From Streptomyces sp. NRRL S-1022 (GTDB taxonomy: Bacteria > Actinomycetota > Actinomycetes > Streptomycetales > Streptomycetaceae), in NCBI RefSeq assembly GCF_000720135.1, contig NZ_JOIU01000022.1:1-64000 (forward strand): DNA of 64,000 nucleotides, read 5' to 3'. Below, one piece after another: positions 1 through 8,323 of the stretch. The notes beneath the pieces are model-generated. The model searched no databases. It was not told the origin of the DNA and was given only the letters and a program-made list of their open reading frames with translations. Position numbers and translations under genes: made by a program. Each line of letters opens with the position of its first letter. Position 1 is the first letter of the stretch.

Positions 1-82
1 GCCACCGGGTGGCGCACAAGCCGCCAAGCACGCCGCCACCCGGGGCCGTTCCTTCCAACCGCAATCGAAAGGAACCACCATC

Positions 83-265
83 ATGGCCCACCACACCCCA
101 CCCCCGCCGAAGATCTGCCCGGCCTGCGACGGCTTCGCCTCCGTCGCCGTCACCCTCGGCGGCCGCGACCACCGTGGCCACCTGCGCACCATCACCGCCC
201 ACTGCCCGGCCTGCCAGGGCACCGGCACCGCCCGCCCCGCCCGCTGGCAGGGGGTGAACGCCTGA
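83..265 (+). CDS. Small double-CxxC protein of the integrative element
   Basis: This 60-residue protein has two CPAC motifs (Cys12/Cys15 and Cys41/Cys44), the second continuing as CPACQGTG. The pattern recalls the zinc-binding CxxCxGxG repeats of DnaJ-type zinc ribbons, so it may bind one zinc ion. A good ribosome binding site (GAAAGGA) lies 9 bases before the ATG. It is the first of five tightly linked genes ending with the integrase, and its stop overlaps the next start as TGATG. Small genes at this position are common just upstream of the replication gene in pSAM2-like elements. The function is unknown. Confidence 0.6.
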   Translation: MAHHTPPPPKICPACDGFASVAVTLGGRDHRGHLRTITAHCPACQGTGTARPARWQGVNA

Positions 266-468
266 TGCCCCGCCGCTGGAGCCTCGGAGTCGACCGCATC
301 CTGTCCGACGGACTGGACGGCGACTACGACCGCCTGAAGAAGACCGCCAAAGCCCACCAGCTGCACGACACTGACCGGGCCGCCAAGCCCGGCCGCCACG
401 GCCGCTCCTCCAACACCGCCGCGAGCGAGGACGCCAACACCCCGCAGAAGCGAGGTTGGCGCCGTTGA
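265..468 (+). CDS. Small basic hypothetical protein of the integrative element
   Basis: This 67-residue protein is rich in Lys and Arg and has no motif I recognise. Its ATG overlaps the stop of the preceding CxxC gene (TGATG), and its own stop overlaps the region where the replication initiator starts, so it appears to be translated as part of the same message. The coupling and plausible codon use support it as real, but nothing beyond that can be said about its job. Confidence 0.5.
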   Translation: MPRRWSLGVDRILSDGLDGDYDRLKKTAKAHQLHDTDRAAKPGRHGRSSNTAASEDANTPQKRGWRR

Positions 469-1841
469 CCCCGAAAGCCCTGCTCGACCCGACCACCCTC
501 GGCGACCTGCTGAGGGTGGCTTCGGCCCCCGACTACACCCGCTGGCACGAGCAGATCCGCCGCAGCGGCGGCTGCGCCGACCCCATCCACCTGACCGGCT
601 GGGTCCTGCATAAGGACAGGACGACCGGCGAGACCCTGCACCACTACTCCACCGAGACCGAGCCGGGCGGGCGCCTCCGCATCGCTTGCGGCAACCGCCG
701 TGCCTCCCGCTGCCCGTCCTGCGCCTGGACCTACGCGGGCGACACCTACCACCTCATTCGCGCCGGCCTCGCCGGGGACGACCGCCGCGACATCCCCGCC
801 ACCGTCCGCGACCATCCTCGCGTCTTCGCCACCTTCACCGCCCCCTCGTTCGGCCGCGTGCACAACCGGCCTGACAGGGGCGTCTGCCGCTGCGGCACCC
901 GTCACGGCGCCGACGATCCCGCACTCGGCACGGCCCTCGATCCGGAGTCGTACGACTACGCGGGCGCGGTGCTGTTCAACAACCACGCCGGACAGCTCTG
1001 GCAGCGCTTCACCAACCGGCTCCGTCGCGAGGTCGCCGCCCGCGCCGGCCTCTCACAGCGGGAGCTGAAGGAAGCCGCCCGGGTGTCCTACGGCAAGGTC
1101 GCCGAGTTCCAGAAGCGCGGCGCCCTGCACTTCCATGCCGTGATCCGGATCGACGGCCTCGACGGACCGGGCGCCCCGCCTCCAGCCTGGGCCACGGTCG
1201 AGCTCCTCGCCGACGCCATTCAGGCCGCTGCCGTCCACTCCTACACGTCGGTGTCGGTGCCCGCCGCTGGCGACCAGGCCGCCCGTACTTTCCGTTGGGG
1301 CACCCAGCTCGACGTCCGCCCCATCAAGGCCTTCGGAGACGGGTCCGACATCACCGAACAGGCCGTCGCCTCCTACGTCGCCAAGTACGCCACCAAGGCC
1401 GCCGAGAACACCGGCACCCTCGACCGCCGCATCGGCGAACTCTCCGAACTCGACCGCCACGGCGTCCCCGGCCACACCCGACACCTGATCGAAGCCTGCA
1501 AGCTGCTCGACCCGCTGTATCCGGACCGGCGCCTGTGGGCCTGGGCGCACATGCTCGGCTTCCGCGGCCACTTCTCCTCGAAGTCCCGCCGCTACTCGAC
1601 CACCCTCGGCGCCCTCCGCCAGGCCCGCGCCGACTACCGCGCCGCGCAGGAACAGGCCGCCCTCGGCCTCGACGACCAGGAGCCGGACACCGTCCTGGTC
1701 CTCGCCGACTGGCAGTACGCCGGCCACGGCCACACCCCCGGCGAATCCGTCCTCGCCGCCACCATCGCCCGCGACCTCCAACTGAACCGCGAAACCGCCC
1801 GTGAGGCACTTGCCGCACTGCCACAGGAAGGGGAGTGGTGA
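456..1841 (+). CDS. repSA: RepSA-like rolling-circle replication initiator
   Basis: This is a replication initiator of the RepSA family found in actinomycete integrative elements. It would nick the element's double-stranded origin to start rolling-circle replication after excision. A Cys cluster (CGNRRASRCPSC, about residues 78-89) may bind zinc. The HUH metal motif is visible as HFH at 225-227 within GALHFHAVIRIDG, and the probable nicking tyrosines lie in YVAKYATK (Tyr307/Tyr311). No ATG is available at the start. TTG at 456 is used here, but TTG at 465, overlapping the upstream stop, is equally possible. The 461-residue length suits the family. The xis and int genes follow with overlaps, the usual rep-xis-int order. 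Confidence 0.85.
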   Translation: MAPLTPKALLDPTTLGDLLRVASAPDYTRWHEQIRRSGGCADPIHLTGWVLHKDRTTGETLHHYSTETEPGGRLRIACGNRRASRCPSCAWTYAGDTYHLIRAGLAGDDRRDIPATVRDHPRVFATFTAPSFGRVHNRPDRGVCRCGTRHGADDPALGTALDPESYDYAGAVLFNNHAGQLWQRFTNRLRREVAARAGLSQRELKEAARVSYGKVAEFQKRGALHFHAVIRIDGLDGPGAPPPAWATVELLADAIQAAAVHSYTSVSVPAAGDQAARTFRWGTQLDVRPIKAFGDGSDITEQAVASYVAKYATKAAENTGTLDRRIGELSELDRHGVPGHTRHLIEACKLLDPLYPDRRLWAWAHMLGFRGHFSSKSRRYSTTLGALRQARADYRAAQEQAALGLDDQEPDTVLVLADWQYAGHGHTPGESVLAATIARDLQLNRETAREALAALPQEGEW

Positions 1842-2047
1842 TCGTGGCGACACGTCTGCCTGACCGGTACCTGACGCCTGAGGACCTGGTCGAGCTGTTC
1901 GAGCTGCCCAGCGTCGAGACCGTCTACCAGTGGCGCCGCAAGCGCATCGGCCCCCGCGGCTTCCGTGTCGGCCGGCACCTCCGCTACGACCCCGAAGACG
2001 TCCGCGCCTGGGTGAAATCCCGTATGAAAGAAGGAGCCGCCGCGTAA
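1835..2047 (+). CDS. xis: Excisionase-like helix-turn-helix protein (Xis)
   Basis: This 70-residue protein carries a winged helix-turn-helix of the MerR/excisionase type: YLTPEDLVELFELPSVETV, then VYQWRRKRIGPRGFRVGRHLRYDPEDVRAW with the usual wing ending in an RAW-like motif. Such proteins bend DNA at the attachment site and steer the integrase towards excision. Its start overlaps the end of the replication gene. GTG at 1835 and GTG at 1838 (GTGA overlap) are both possible. Its TAA overlaps the integrase ATG as TAATG. Role as Xis is inferred from fold and position. Confidence 0.82.
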   Translation: MVIVATRLPDRYLTPEDLVELFELPSVETVYQWRRKRIGPRGFRVGRHLRYDPEDVRAWVKSRMKEGAAA

Positions 2048-3294
2048 TGGCCGGACACGTCCAAGACCGTTGGTACAAGAGCGTCCCCGGCCCCGACGGC
2101 AAGACCGTCCGGGTCAAGACCGACCGATACGGCGTCGGCCACCGCTACCGCGCCCGGTACATCGCGCCTGACGGTTCCGAGAAATCCAAGAGCTTCCCGG
2201 ACAAGCAGAAGCGCAAGGCGGACCAGTGGCTCGCCAACATCGAAGCGGACATGTCGCAGGGGCGATACATCGACCCAGCTGCGGGCTCCGTGACCTTCGG
2301 TGAGTACGCCAAGAAGTGGATGGCAGCACTCACCATCGACCCGGTGACCCGAGAGAGTGTCGAGATCCGTCTCCGGGTTCACGCCCTTCCGTATCTCGGT
2401 GATCGACCGATGGCCTCCTTCCGTCCCTCGCACCTGCGCATATGGATGCGGGAGCTAGAGGCCACGGGCCGCGCGGCGTCCTACCGGAGATCAATCTTCG
2501 CCAACGTGTCCGCCGTGTTCACGGCTGCCGTGGAGGACCGGATCATCGCCGAGAATCCCTGCCGGGCGCGCTCGGTCCGGGCGCCGTCCCTCGACGGGCG
2601 CAAGGTCAAGCCGTGGTCGGTCGAGCGTGTCATGGCCGTACACGATGCCCTGCCCGATGCCTACCGAGAGATGGTGTCCCTGGGGGCTGGGTGCGGCCTT
2701 CGGCAAGGCGAGATCTTCGGCCTGGCCCTCGAAGACGTCGACTTCCTCGGCGGTACCGTCCACGTCGTCCGGCAGGTCAAGCTCTTGCGCGGCACACAGG
2801 CGGTCTTCGGCCCGCCCAAGGGTGGCAAGGAACGGCGTGTGCCTCTGCCCGAGACGGTCGCCTTCGCGCTGGCCGCCCACATCACCAAGCATGAGCCGGT
2901 CGAGGTCACGCTGCCGTGGAAGACGCCGGACGGCCCGCCGGTGACGGCCTCGCTGCTGTTCTCCAACGCCCGGAACAGGGCGGTGGCCCTGCACCGCACC
3001 CGCTTCAACCGCTATGTGTGGCGCCCAGCCCTGACGGCCGCCGGCATCCCCCTCGGACGCGAGAACGGCATGCACGCCCTCCGCCACTTCTACGCGTCCG
3101 TGCTCCTGGACGCGGGGGAGAGCATCAAGGCGCTCAGTGAGTACCTCGGGCACCACGACCCGAGCTTCACTCTGCGGACGTACACACACCTCATGCCGAA
3201 CAGCGAGGCGCGCACCCGGGCTGCCGTGGATCGCGTCTTCCGGGACCCCGACAGCACCGAGGACGGCCCGGTAACGGCCCAGGGGGAAAGTTAG
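2047..3294 (+). CDS. int: Tyrosine recombinase integrase of the element
   Basis: This is a 415-residue site-specific tyrosine recombinase that would integrate and excise the element. The N-terminal SAM-like core-binding domain covers roughly residues 75-160, followed by the catalytic domain. All key residues are visible: Arg219 in GLRQGEIFGL, His343 and Arg346 in HALRH, His369 in LGHHD and the nucleophile Tyr379 in RTYTHL. The ATG at 2047 overlaps the xis stop (TAATG), so I take it rather than in-frame codons further upstream. The gene ends about 60 bases before a terminator hairpin, and chromosomal genes follow, so the element boundary should lie here. Confidence 0.93.
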   Translation: MAGHVQDRWYKSVPGPDGKTVRVKTDRYGVGHRYRARYIAPDGSEKSKSFPDKQKRKADQWLANIEADMSQGRYIDPAAGSVTFGEYAKKWMAALTIDPVTRESVEIRLRVHALPYLGDRPMASFRPSHLRIWMRELEATGRAASYRRSIFANVSAVFTAAVEDRIIAENPCRARSVRAPSLDGRKVKPWSVERVMAVHDALPDAYREMVSLGAGCGLRQGEIFGLALEDVDFLGGTVHVVRQVKLLRGTQAVFGPPKGGKERRVPLPETVAFALAAHITKHEPVEVTLPWKTPDGPPVTASLLFSNARNRAVALHRTRFNRYVWRPALTAAGIPLGRENGMHALRHFYASVLLDAGESIKALSEYLGHHDPSFTLRTYTHLMPNSEARTRAAVDRVFRDPDSTEDGPVTAQGES

Positions 3295-3352
3295 GCCCCT
3301 GACCTGCACCGCAATCAGAACAGCCACAACTGACCGACCCCGCACGTCCGGA

Positions 3353-3383
3353 GCGCCCTTTCCCGCAGGGGGAAGGGCGCTTT
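3353..3383. terminator. Terminator after the integrase
   Basis: GCGCCCTT (3353-3360) pairs with AAGGGCGC (3373-3380) around a C/G-rich loop and is followed by TTTC. It sits 58 bases after the integrase stop and 80 bases beyond the end of the convergent dapA-like gene, so it may stop transcription from both sides. The 3295-3463 gap shows no tRNA and no recognisable tRNA 3-prime end, so I cannot identify the attachment site. Confidence 0.7.
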
Positions 3384-3463
3384 CGCCGTGGGTGGCGTGG
3401 TGCGCGGGGGCGTCCAGGGGCCGGCCGGTCCCTCCGGTTCGCGGCGGCCGGGGGAGCCCGTCC

Positions 3464-4402
3464 TCACCCGCCGCCGGCGCCCGTCCCGGCCCACGCCGGG
3501 GGCCGGCCCGCGGTGAGCGCCTCGTACAGCGCCAGCAGTTCGTCGGCCGTCTCGCGGCCGGCGGGCAGCAGGGGTGCGCGGACCGGTCCCGCGGGCAGGC
3601 CGAGGCGGTTCAGCAGGGCCTTCGCGGTGACCGTGCCGGGCAGACCCGCCTCCATCACGGCCTCGGTCAACGTGGTAAGCGCCAGCTGGAGTGCCGTCGC
3701 CCGGCCGGTGTCGCCGGCGTCGAACGCGTCCAGGACCGCGGCGACCCGGTCGGGCACGGCGTTCGCGATCGTGCTCACACAGCCCGCCGCGCCGACCGCG
3801 TACAGCGCCAGGAGGTGCTCGTCGCAGCCCGCGTAGTACGCCAGCTCCGTCCGCGCCAGCACCTTCTGGGTACCGAGGAAGTCGTAGGAGCAGTCCTTGA
3901 CGGCCACGATCCGCGGGTGCCGGGCGAGCCGGATGACGGTGTCCGGTGCGATGCGGGTGCCGGTGCGGCCCGGGATGTCGTAGAGCATCACCGGCAGCTC
4001 GCTCGCGTCGGCGACCTCCAGGAAGTGCGCGGCCACGGCCTCCTGCGGGGGCCGGCTGTAGTACGGCGTCACCACCAGGACGCCGTCGGCGCCCGCCTCG
4101 GCGGCCGCGAGCGCCAGCTCCACCGTGTGCCGGGTGTCGGACGTGCCCACGCCCGCGACCAGCGCGGCCCGGTCGCCGACCGCCTCCCGTACGGCCGTGA
4201 CCAGCCGGGCCTTCTCCTCGTCCGTGGTGGTGGGCGACTCGCCCGTGGTGCCGCTGAGGACCAGGCCGTCGCAGCCCCGCGCCACCAGGTGCGCGGCCAG
4301 CCGCCGGGCACCGTCCAGGTCGAGGGCGCCCTCCTCGGTGAACGGCGTGATCATGGCGCAGAGCGTGCGGCCGAAAGGGGCGGCGTCGCGGGTACTCGTC
4401 AT
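3464..4402 (-). CDS. dapA: 4-hydroxy-tetrahydrodipicolinate synthase family protein (DapA paralogue)
   Basis: This 312-residue (beta/alpha)8 enzyme belongs to the DHDPS/N-acetylneuraminate lyase superfamily. True DapA condenses pyruvate with aspartate semialdehyde in lysine and diaminopimelate synthesis. The pyruvate-binding GTTGES (51-56), catalytic Tyr141 in MLYDIPGRTG, which also holds the substrate-carboxylate Arg, and Schiff-base Lys169 in VAVKD are all present, and the YDIPGRTG signature favours a genuine DapA over the sugar-acid members. Streptomyces often carry more than one dapA, so this may be the secondary copy. It stands alone next to the integrative element. Two other superfamily members in this window (20121, 26918) lack this signature and probably have different substrates. 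Confidence 0.82.
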   Translation of the reverse strand: MTSTRDAAPFGRTLCAMITPFTEEGALDLDGARRLAAHLVARGCDGLVLSGTTGESPTTTDEEKARLVTAVREAVGDRAALVAGVGTSDTRHTVELALAAAEAGADGVLVVTPYYSRPPQEAVAAHFLEVADASELPVMLYDIPGRTGTRIAPDTVIRLARHPRIVAVKDCSYDFLGTQKVLARTELAYYAGCDEHLLALYAVGAAGCVSTIANAVPDRVAAVLDAFDAGDTGRATALQLALTTLTEAVMEAGLPGTVTAKALLNRLGLPAGPVRAPLLPAGRETADELLALYEALTAGRPPAWAGTGAGGG

Positions 4403-4572
4403 GGGAGTAGTCTCGGGGGCGCGACGATGAAGCTCTACTTAATTCTTCTACGTGATATCTGGAAGCATCACTGATCGATGAAGAGGTCCGGCCGGAGGCC
4501 CTGTGTCCAACTCGGCACCTGATGGGTCACTATGGCCGAAAGGGTCACCGACGTCAGGTCATGGGAGGCGCC

Positions 4573-4731
4573 ATGAAGCTGGGCAAGGCACTGGCCACCG
4601 GAGTCGCCGAGGAACGGCCGCTCGCCCGCCTCGAACCCGAGGAGGAGCCGCGAAGCGCCGAGGAGACCGTCCGTGTGGAGGCGGACGCACCGGCCGAGCC
4701 GGTCCGTGAAGAGGTCCCGGCCGCCCGATGA
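4573..4731 (+). CDS. Small acidic hypothetical protein
   Basis: This 52-residue protein is rich in Glu (EPEEEPRSAEE region) and has no membrane segment or known motif. I chose the ATG at 4573 because GGGAGG lies 6-7 bases upstream; in-frame codons further upstream lack a ribosome site. Its TGA overlaps the ATG of the next gene (ATGA), so it is probably the first, leader-like gene of a coupled operon that runs to 6435. Function unknown. Confidence 0.55.
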   Translation: MKLGKALATGVAEERPLARLEPEEEPRSAEETVRVEADAPAEPVREEVPAAR

Positions 4732-5432
4732 GGCTGCGGCTCCCGGCGGAACACCCGACGGAGCCGCCGACCGGCTACAAGATCGCCCACCCGGTGCTGT
4801 CACAGGACGGCACCCGGGCCGGGTTCACCGGTGTGTCGCTCGGCGGCGCGCTGCCGTACGCCGTCCTCGACGACGCCTCCTGCGTCTACGGACTGCGTCA
4901 CCGCCCGCCCGCGCGCCGGTGCGACTGCGGCTTCCACTGCGTGCACGACCGGGCCGCCGCCGAGGCACTGCTGTGCACCGCCGAGCACCGGGCGGCCGTC
5001 CTGCTGGAGGTCTCCGTCCTCGGCGCCTACATCCGCTTCGAACGCGGCTTCCGCTACGCCCGGCAGCGGGTGCGCACGGTCACGGCCGGCCCCTGCGGCT
5101 GCGGCGCAGGCGCCGTCGCACTGGCCGACGCCGGCTGGGGCCGGCCCGGCTGGCGGGCCCTGGCCCCCGCCTGCGCCGGCTGCCTGCGCGGACGGCCGTC
5201 CCTCCCGCTCGCCGGGTTCGCCCGGCTGGCCGGCCAGGGCCTCCGCGTGGTCGCGGGCGCCGGAGGTACGGGCGCCCCGCCGGGCCCGGCCGCCGGGTTG
5301 ACGTCCGCCGCCGAGCCGGGTGTGCCCGAACTCGTCGCCGAGGCGGCCCTGTTGCAGGCGCGTCTCGACTGGTTCCAGTCCCAACTGGCGCGTCTCGGCG
5401 ACCGCGGGAGCGGAGGCGCCGGGCAGGGGTGA
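4728..5432 (+). CDS. Cys-rich hypothetical protein
   Basis: This 234-residue protein is not recognised. It contains CDCGFHCVHD at about residues 65-75, a second set CGCGAG around 125-130 and a CAGC pair at about 148-151. Spacing suggests metal binding or redox-active thiols. The rest is Ala/Gly-rich with a C-terminal helix (LVAEAALLQARLDWFQSQLARL) that could form a short coiled coil. There is no signal peptide and no membrane segment. It is translationally coupled to the small acidic gene upstream and lies 53 bases before the holin-like gene. Reading phase and codon use look like a real gene. Confidence 0.6.
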   Translation: MRLRLPAEHPTEPPTGYKIAHPVLSQDGTRAGFTGVSLGGALPYAVLDDASCVYGLRHRPPARRCDCGFHCVHDRAAAEALLCTAEHRAAVLLEVSVLGAYIRFERGFRYARQRVRTVTAGPCGCGAGAVALADAGWGRPGWRALAPACAGCLRGRPSLPLAGFARLAGQGLRVVAGAGGTGAPPGPAAGLTSAAEPGVPELVAEAALLQARLDWFQSQLARLGDRGSGGAGQG

Positions 5433-5485
5433 GGACCCCCGGGGCCGGGTACCCGGACGTTCCGCACAGAGAGGAGGCGGACACC

Positions 5486-5905
5486 GTGACCGTGACCTCG
5501 CACACCCGGCCCGCGGCCGACGCGCACCCCTCCACGGGCGAACTCGTCAGCCGGGCCACCGAGCAGCTCTCCCGGCTGCTGCGGCAGGAGATCGCCCTCG
5601 CCAAGGAGGAGCTGGCCCGCAAGGGCCGCCGGGCCGGACGCGGCGGCGGGCTGCTGGGCGCCGCCGGCGCCGTCGGCTACGTCGGGCTGATCACCCTGGC
5701 CGGAGCGGCCACCGCCGCCCTCTGTCTGGCGCTGCCCGTGTGGGCGGCGGCGCTCGTCGTGGCCGTGGTGTTCTTCGCCGTGGCCGGCCTGCTGGCCGCG
5801 ACCGGACGCGCCCAGCTGCGCCGCGCCGCCCCGCCCGCGCCGGAGGAGACGCTCGGCAGTGTCAGGGCGGACCTCGACGCCATCAGGGAAAGGGCACACC
5901 GATGA
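5486..5905 (+). CDS. Phage-holin-like membrane protein (Holin 3_6 family)
   Basis: This 139-residue protein has an amphipathic N-terminus (LVSRATEQLSRLLRQEIALAKEEL) followed by two strongly hydrophobic segments, about residues 58-80 and 83-105. That is the layout of the actinobacterial Phage_holin_3_6 / superfamily III holin-like family. These are chromosomal membrane proteins, often next to DUF3618 genes as here, and despite the name a lytic role is not established. The GTG at 5486 has GAGGAGG 6-12 bases upstream. Its stop overlaps the next ATG (ATGA). Confidence 0.78.
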   Translation: MTVTSHTRPAADAHPSTGELVSRATEQLSRLLRQEIALAKEELARKGRRAGRGGGLLGAAGAVGYVGLITLAGAATAALCLALPVWAAALVVAVVFFAVAGLLAATGRAQLRRAAPPAPEETLGSVRADLDAIRERAHR

Positions 5906-6435
5906 CGCACAGGAAGCCGCACGGCACGGGCGCCAAGGGCCCCGACGAGCTGCGGCAGCAGATCGAGCACACCCGCGACCAGCTGGGCGACACCGTCGCC
6001 CAGCTGGTCGGCCGTGCCGATGTGAAGGGCCGGGCCCGCGCCCGGGCCGCCGACCTGAGGGACAAGGCCGGTGCCATGACCGTCCAGCTGCGCGTCGGCG
6101 CCGCCCAGGCGGGGCACGGCGTGCAGGACCGCGCGGCGAAGGCGGGGCACCTGGTGCAGGACCGCGCCACGCGGGCCGGTCACACCGCGCAGGAACGGAT
6201 GGCGAAGGCCGGCCACCTGGTGCAGGAGCGGGCCGGCCACGGCCGGCACACCCTCCAGGACCGGGCCGTCCACGCCGGGCAGGCCATGGAGCACGACGTG
6301 CGGGTGCCGCGCCCGGTGCGCTACGTCGTGGGTGCCGCGCGGCGGCATCCGCGGCCGGCGCTGGTCCTGGGCGCGGCGGGCGCCGTCGTCGTCGGCGCCG
6401 CCGTGGTCTGGCGCCGGATCGACCGCGGGCGGTGA
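5902..6435 (+). CDS. DUF3618-like membrane-anchored repeat protein
   Basis: This 177-residue protein starts with PDELRQQIEHTRDQLGDTVAQL, typical of DUF3618. A middle section follows with five or six short repeats around the motif AGHxxQ(D/E)RA, spaced about 11-12 residues and predicted helical. It ends with one membrane segment (ALVLGAAGAVVVGAAVVW) and a short basic tail. It would be anchored by its C-terminus with the repeat helix in the cytoplasm. It is coupled to the holin-like gene by ATGA. The function of this pair is unknown; membrane or envelope stress has been suggested for such operons. A perfect 19-bp hairpin follows. Confidence 0.75.
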   Translation: MTHRKPHGTGAKGPDELRQQIEHTRDQLGDTVAQLVGRADVKGRARARAADLRDKAGAMTVQLRVGAAQAGHGVQDRAAKAGHLVQDRATRAGHTAQERMAKAGHLVQERAGHGRHTLQDRAVHAGQAMEHDVRVPRPVRYVVGAARRHPRPALVLGAAGAVVVGAAVVWRRIDRGR

Positions 6436-6442
6436 CACCGCG

Positions 6443-6483
6443 GCGGCGGGACCGGCCGGACGCCGTCCGGCCGGTCCCGCCGC
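6443..6483. terminator. Strong bidirectional terminator hairpin
   Basis: A perfect 19-bp stem, GCGGCGGGACCGGCCGGAC (6443-6461) against its exact complement (6465-6483), with only a GCC loop. It lies between the convergent DUF3618-like gene and the secreted nuclease gene, so it can end transcription from both. No U-tract follows, as is common in Streptomyces. Confidence 0.8.
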
Positions 6484-6487
6484 AGGG

Positions 6488-8323
6488 TCACGGACGGAAC
6501 CGCAGCACCTGCGGGTCGTGGTCGCTGATCTGGTCGTGGAACTCCGCGTTGATGTGCACGCTGTCGTAGTCGAAGTCGCAGCCGCGGCGGATCGCCGGGC
6601 TGATCAGGATCTGGTCCAGGACCTGCTGGTTGCCCTGGTAGTCGTAGCTGTAACGCTCGCTCCTGGGCAGCGACTTGATCGCCGACCACAGCTCGCCGTC
6701 ACCTTCGAGGATCTGCGCGGTGCCGGAGAACTCGAAGTCGTTCATGTCGCCGAGCGCGATGACGTCCGCGTTCTTCTGTACGGACAGGATGTCCTTGACG
6801 AACGCGTTCACCACGGTCGCCTGGGCGTGCCGCTGGATCTCCGAGCTGCGCACCGGCGGCTGGTACTGCGAGGTCAGCCCCTGGTCGCCGCCCTTGGAGT
6901 TGAGGTGGTTGGCGATCACGAACACGGTCTTGCCGCGGAAGACGAACTCGCCCGCGAGCGGCTTGCGGCTGTTGTTCCAAGCCGCGTTCGCCGGGTCGAT
7001 CCGGCCCGGGGAGAGCGTCAGCTGCGCCTTGCCGTGCACCTTGGTGACGCCGACCGCGGTGGTCGAGTCGCCGCCCGCGCGGTCCACGAAGGACACCCGC
7101 TCCGGGTTGAACAGGAACACCTGGCGGATGTTGCCGCCGGGCTCGCCGCCGTCCTGGTCGTTGACCGGGTTGACCGAGCGCCACTGGTACGTGGGGCCGC
7201 CCGCCGCGGCGATCGCGTCGATCAGCTTGGTCACCGTCTGGTCCGCGTCGACCGTGCCGTCGTCCTTGGCGCCGTTGTTGTCCTGGATCTCCTCCAGCGA
7301 CACGATGTCGGGCGACTGGAGGTTGTGCACGATCGCGGAGGCGTGCTGGTCGAAGGTGGCGTCCGACGGGTCGAGGTTCTCCACGTTGTACGTCGCCACC
7401 GCCAGCTCGCGGCCCGACTGCTTCCGCGTCGTCTCGCGCTCCAGGCCACCGCCGCGCAGCGTGCCGAGCTTGCTCGCGACGAGGGTGTAGCCGCCGAACT
7501 GGTTGAAGTCCAGCGGGCCGGTGGTGGTGCCCTCCAGGGTGTCGCCGACGTCCGCCTTCGGGAAGTCGGCGGTGGCGCCCAGCGACTGGATCTGGAGCCG
7601 GCCGGTGTTCTGCGAGTCGTACGAACCGTAGACCGTGCCGCCCCGGCGGCTGCGGTGCTCCCACGGCTTCACGGTGACCCACAGCTCGCTGTACGGGTCG
7701 GTCGCGGTGACCACGCGGGCGTCGGCGACCTGGACGTTCATGCCCTCAAGGGACTCGTAGTAGTCCAGGGCGTACGCCGACGGGTCCAGGGGGAGGCCGT
7801 TGACCGAGTTGGCCGCTGCCGCGTCGCCCTGCGGGGCGTACGCGTCCGGCACCGCGTCCTCGTCGACGACGACCGGCGCCGGCACCGGGTTGCCGGTGGA
7901 GACGGTGGTGACGGCCGGCTTGGTGATCTCCGTGACCGACTGGTTGCCGGAGGAGGCGCCGCCCGGCACGAACTCCGAGACCGTTCCGCTGACCGTCACC
8001 GCGTCGCCGACCGCGACCTTGGGCGCGGAGCTGGTGAAGACGAACACGCCCTCACTGGTGGCCGGGTTGTCGTCCGGGGTCGGGTCCTGGAGCCAGAAGC
8101 CCTTGGACGAGCCGTACGTGCGCGTGGCCGTGACGACGCCGGGCACGTCCGTCACCTTCTGCCCGGCGAAGGGGGACACCCGGGTCGTGCCCTGGATGTC
8201 GTGGACGCGCACCGAGTCGGCGTGCGCGGGCGTGGGGAGGACGACTATCTGGCTGACCGCCGCCGCGCTGCAGACGGTGGCGACGGTGAGCGCGGCGAGG
8301 CGCGCGGAAGACCTGCTCGGCAA
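6488..8323 (-). CDS. Secreted ExeM/NucH-type nuclease (endonuclease/exonuclease/phosphatase family)
   Basis: This 611-residue extracellular nuclease has a signal peptide (SSARLAALTVATVCSAAAV...PTPAHA), then an OB-fold region of the YhcR type (about residues 35-160), and a C-terminal endonuclease/exonuclease/phosphatase domain with ATYNVENLD, SLEEIQDN, GDMNDFE and the terminal ISDHDPQ. It would degrade extracellular DNA for phosphate and nitrogen. I place the start at TTG 8323 because GGAGGGA lies 5 bases upstream and the signal peptide begins directly after. The same frame stays open further upstream but gives low-complexity sequence with no conserved content. Confidence 0.87.
   Translation of the reverse strand: MPSRSSARLAALTVATVCSAAAVSQIVVLPTPAHADSVRVHDIQGTTRVSPFAGQKVTDVPGVVTATRTYGSSKGFWLQDPTPDDNPATSEGVFVFTSSAPKVAVGDAVTVSGTVSEFVPGGASSGNQSVTEITKPAVTTVSTGNPVPAPVVVDEDAVPDAYAPQGDAAAANSVNGLPLDPSAYALDYYESLEGMNVQVADARVVTATDPYSELWVTVKPWEHRSRRGGTVYGSYDSQNTGRLQIQSLGATADFPKADVGDTLEGTTTGPLDFNQFGGYTLVASKLGTLRGGGLERETTRKQSGRELAVATYNVENLDPSDATFDQHASAIVHNLQSPDIVSLEEIQDNNGAKDDGTVDADQTVTKLIDAIAAAGGPTYQWRSVNPVNDQDGGEPGGNIRQVFLFNPERVSFVDRAGGDSTTAVGVTKVHGKAQLTLSPGRIDPANAAWNNSRKPLAGEFVFRGKTVFVIANHLNSKGGDQGLTSQYQPPVRSSEIQRHAQATVVNAFVKDILSVQKNADVIALGDMNDFEFSGTAQILEGDGELWSAIKSLPRSERYSYDYQGNQQVLDQILISPAIRRGCDFDYDSVHINAEFHDQISDHDPQVLRFRP

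Noticed and set aside
3295..3463. tRNA or attR at the integrative element boundary
   Set aside because: No tRNA-like arms, TTCGA loop or CCA-proximal stem could be found on either strand.
4673..5485. Long open frame upstream of the holin-like gene on the same strand
   Set aside because: It is an Arg-rich shadow of the Cys-rich gene in another phase. The ribosome site and conserved start are at 5486.
5486..5905. Phage lysis cassette or prophage remnant
   Set aside because: Holin-like proteins of this type occur in ordinary actinobacterial chromosomes next to DUF3618 genes, and no endolysin or phage structural gene is nearby.
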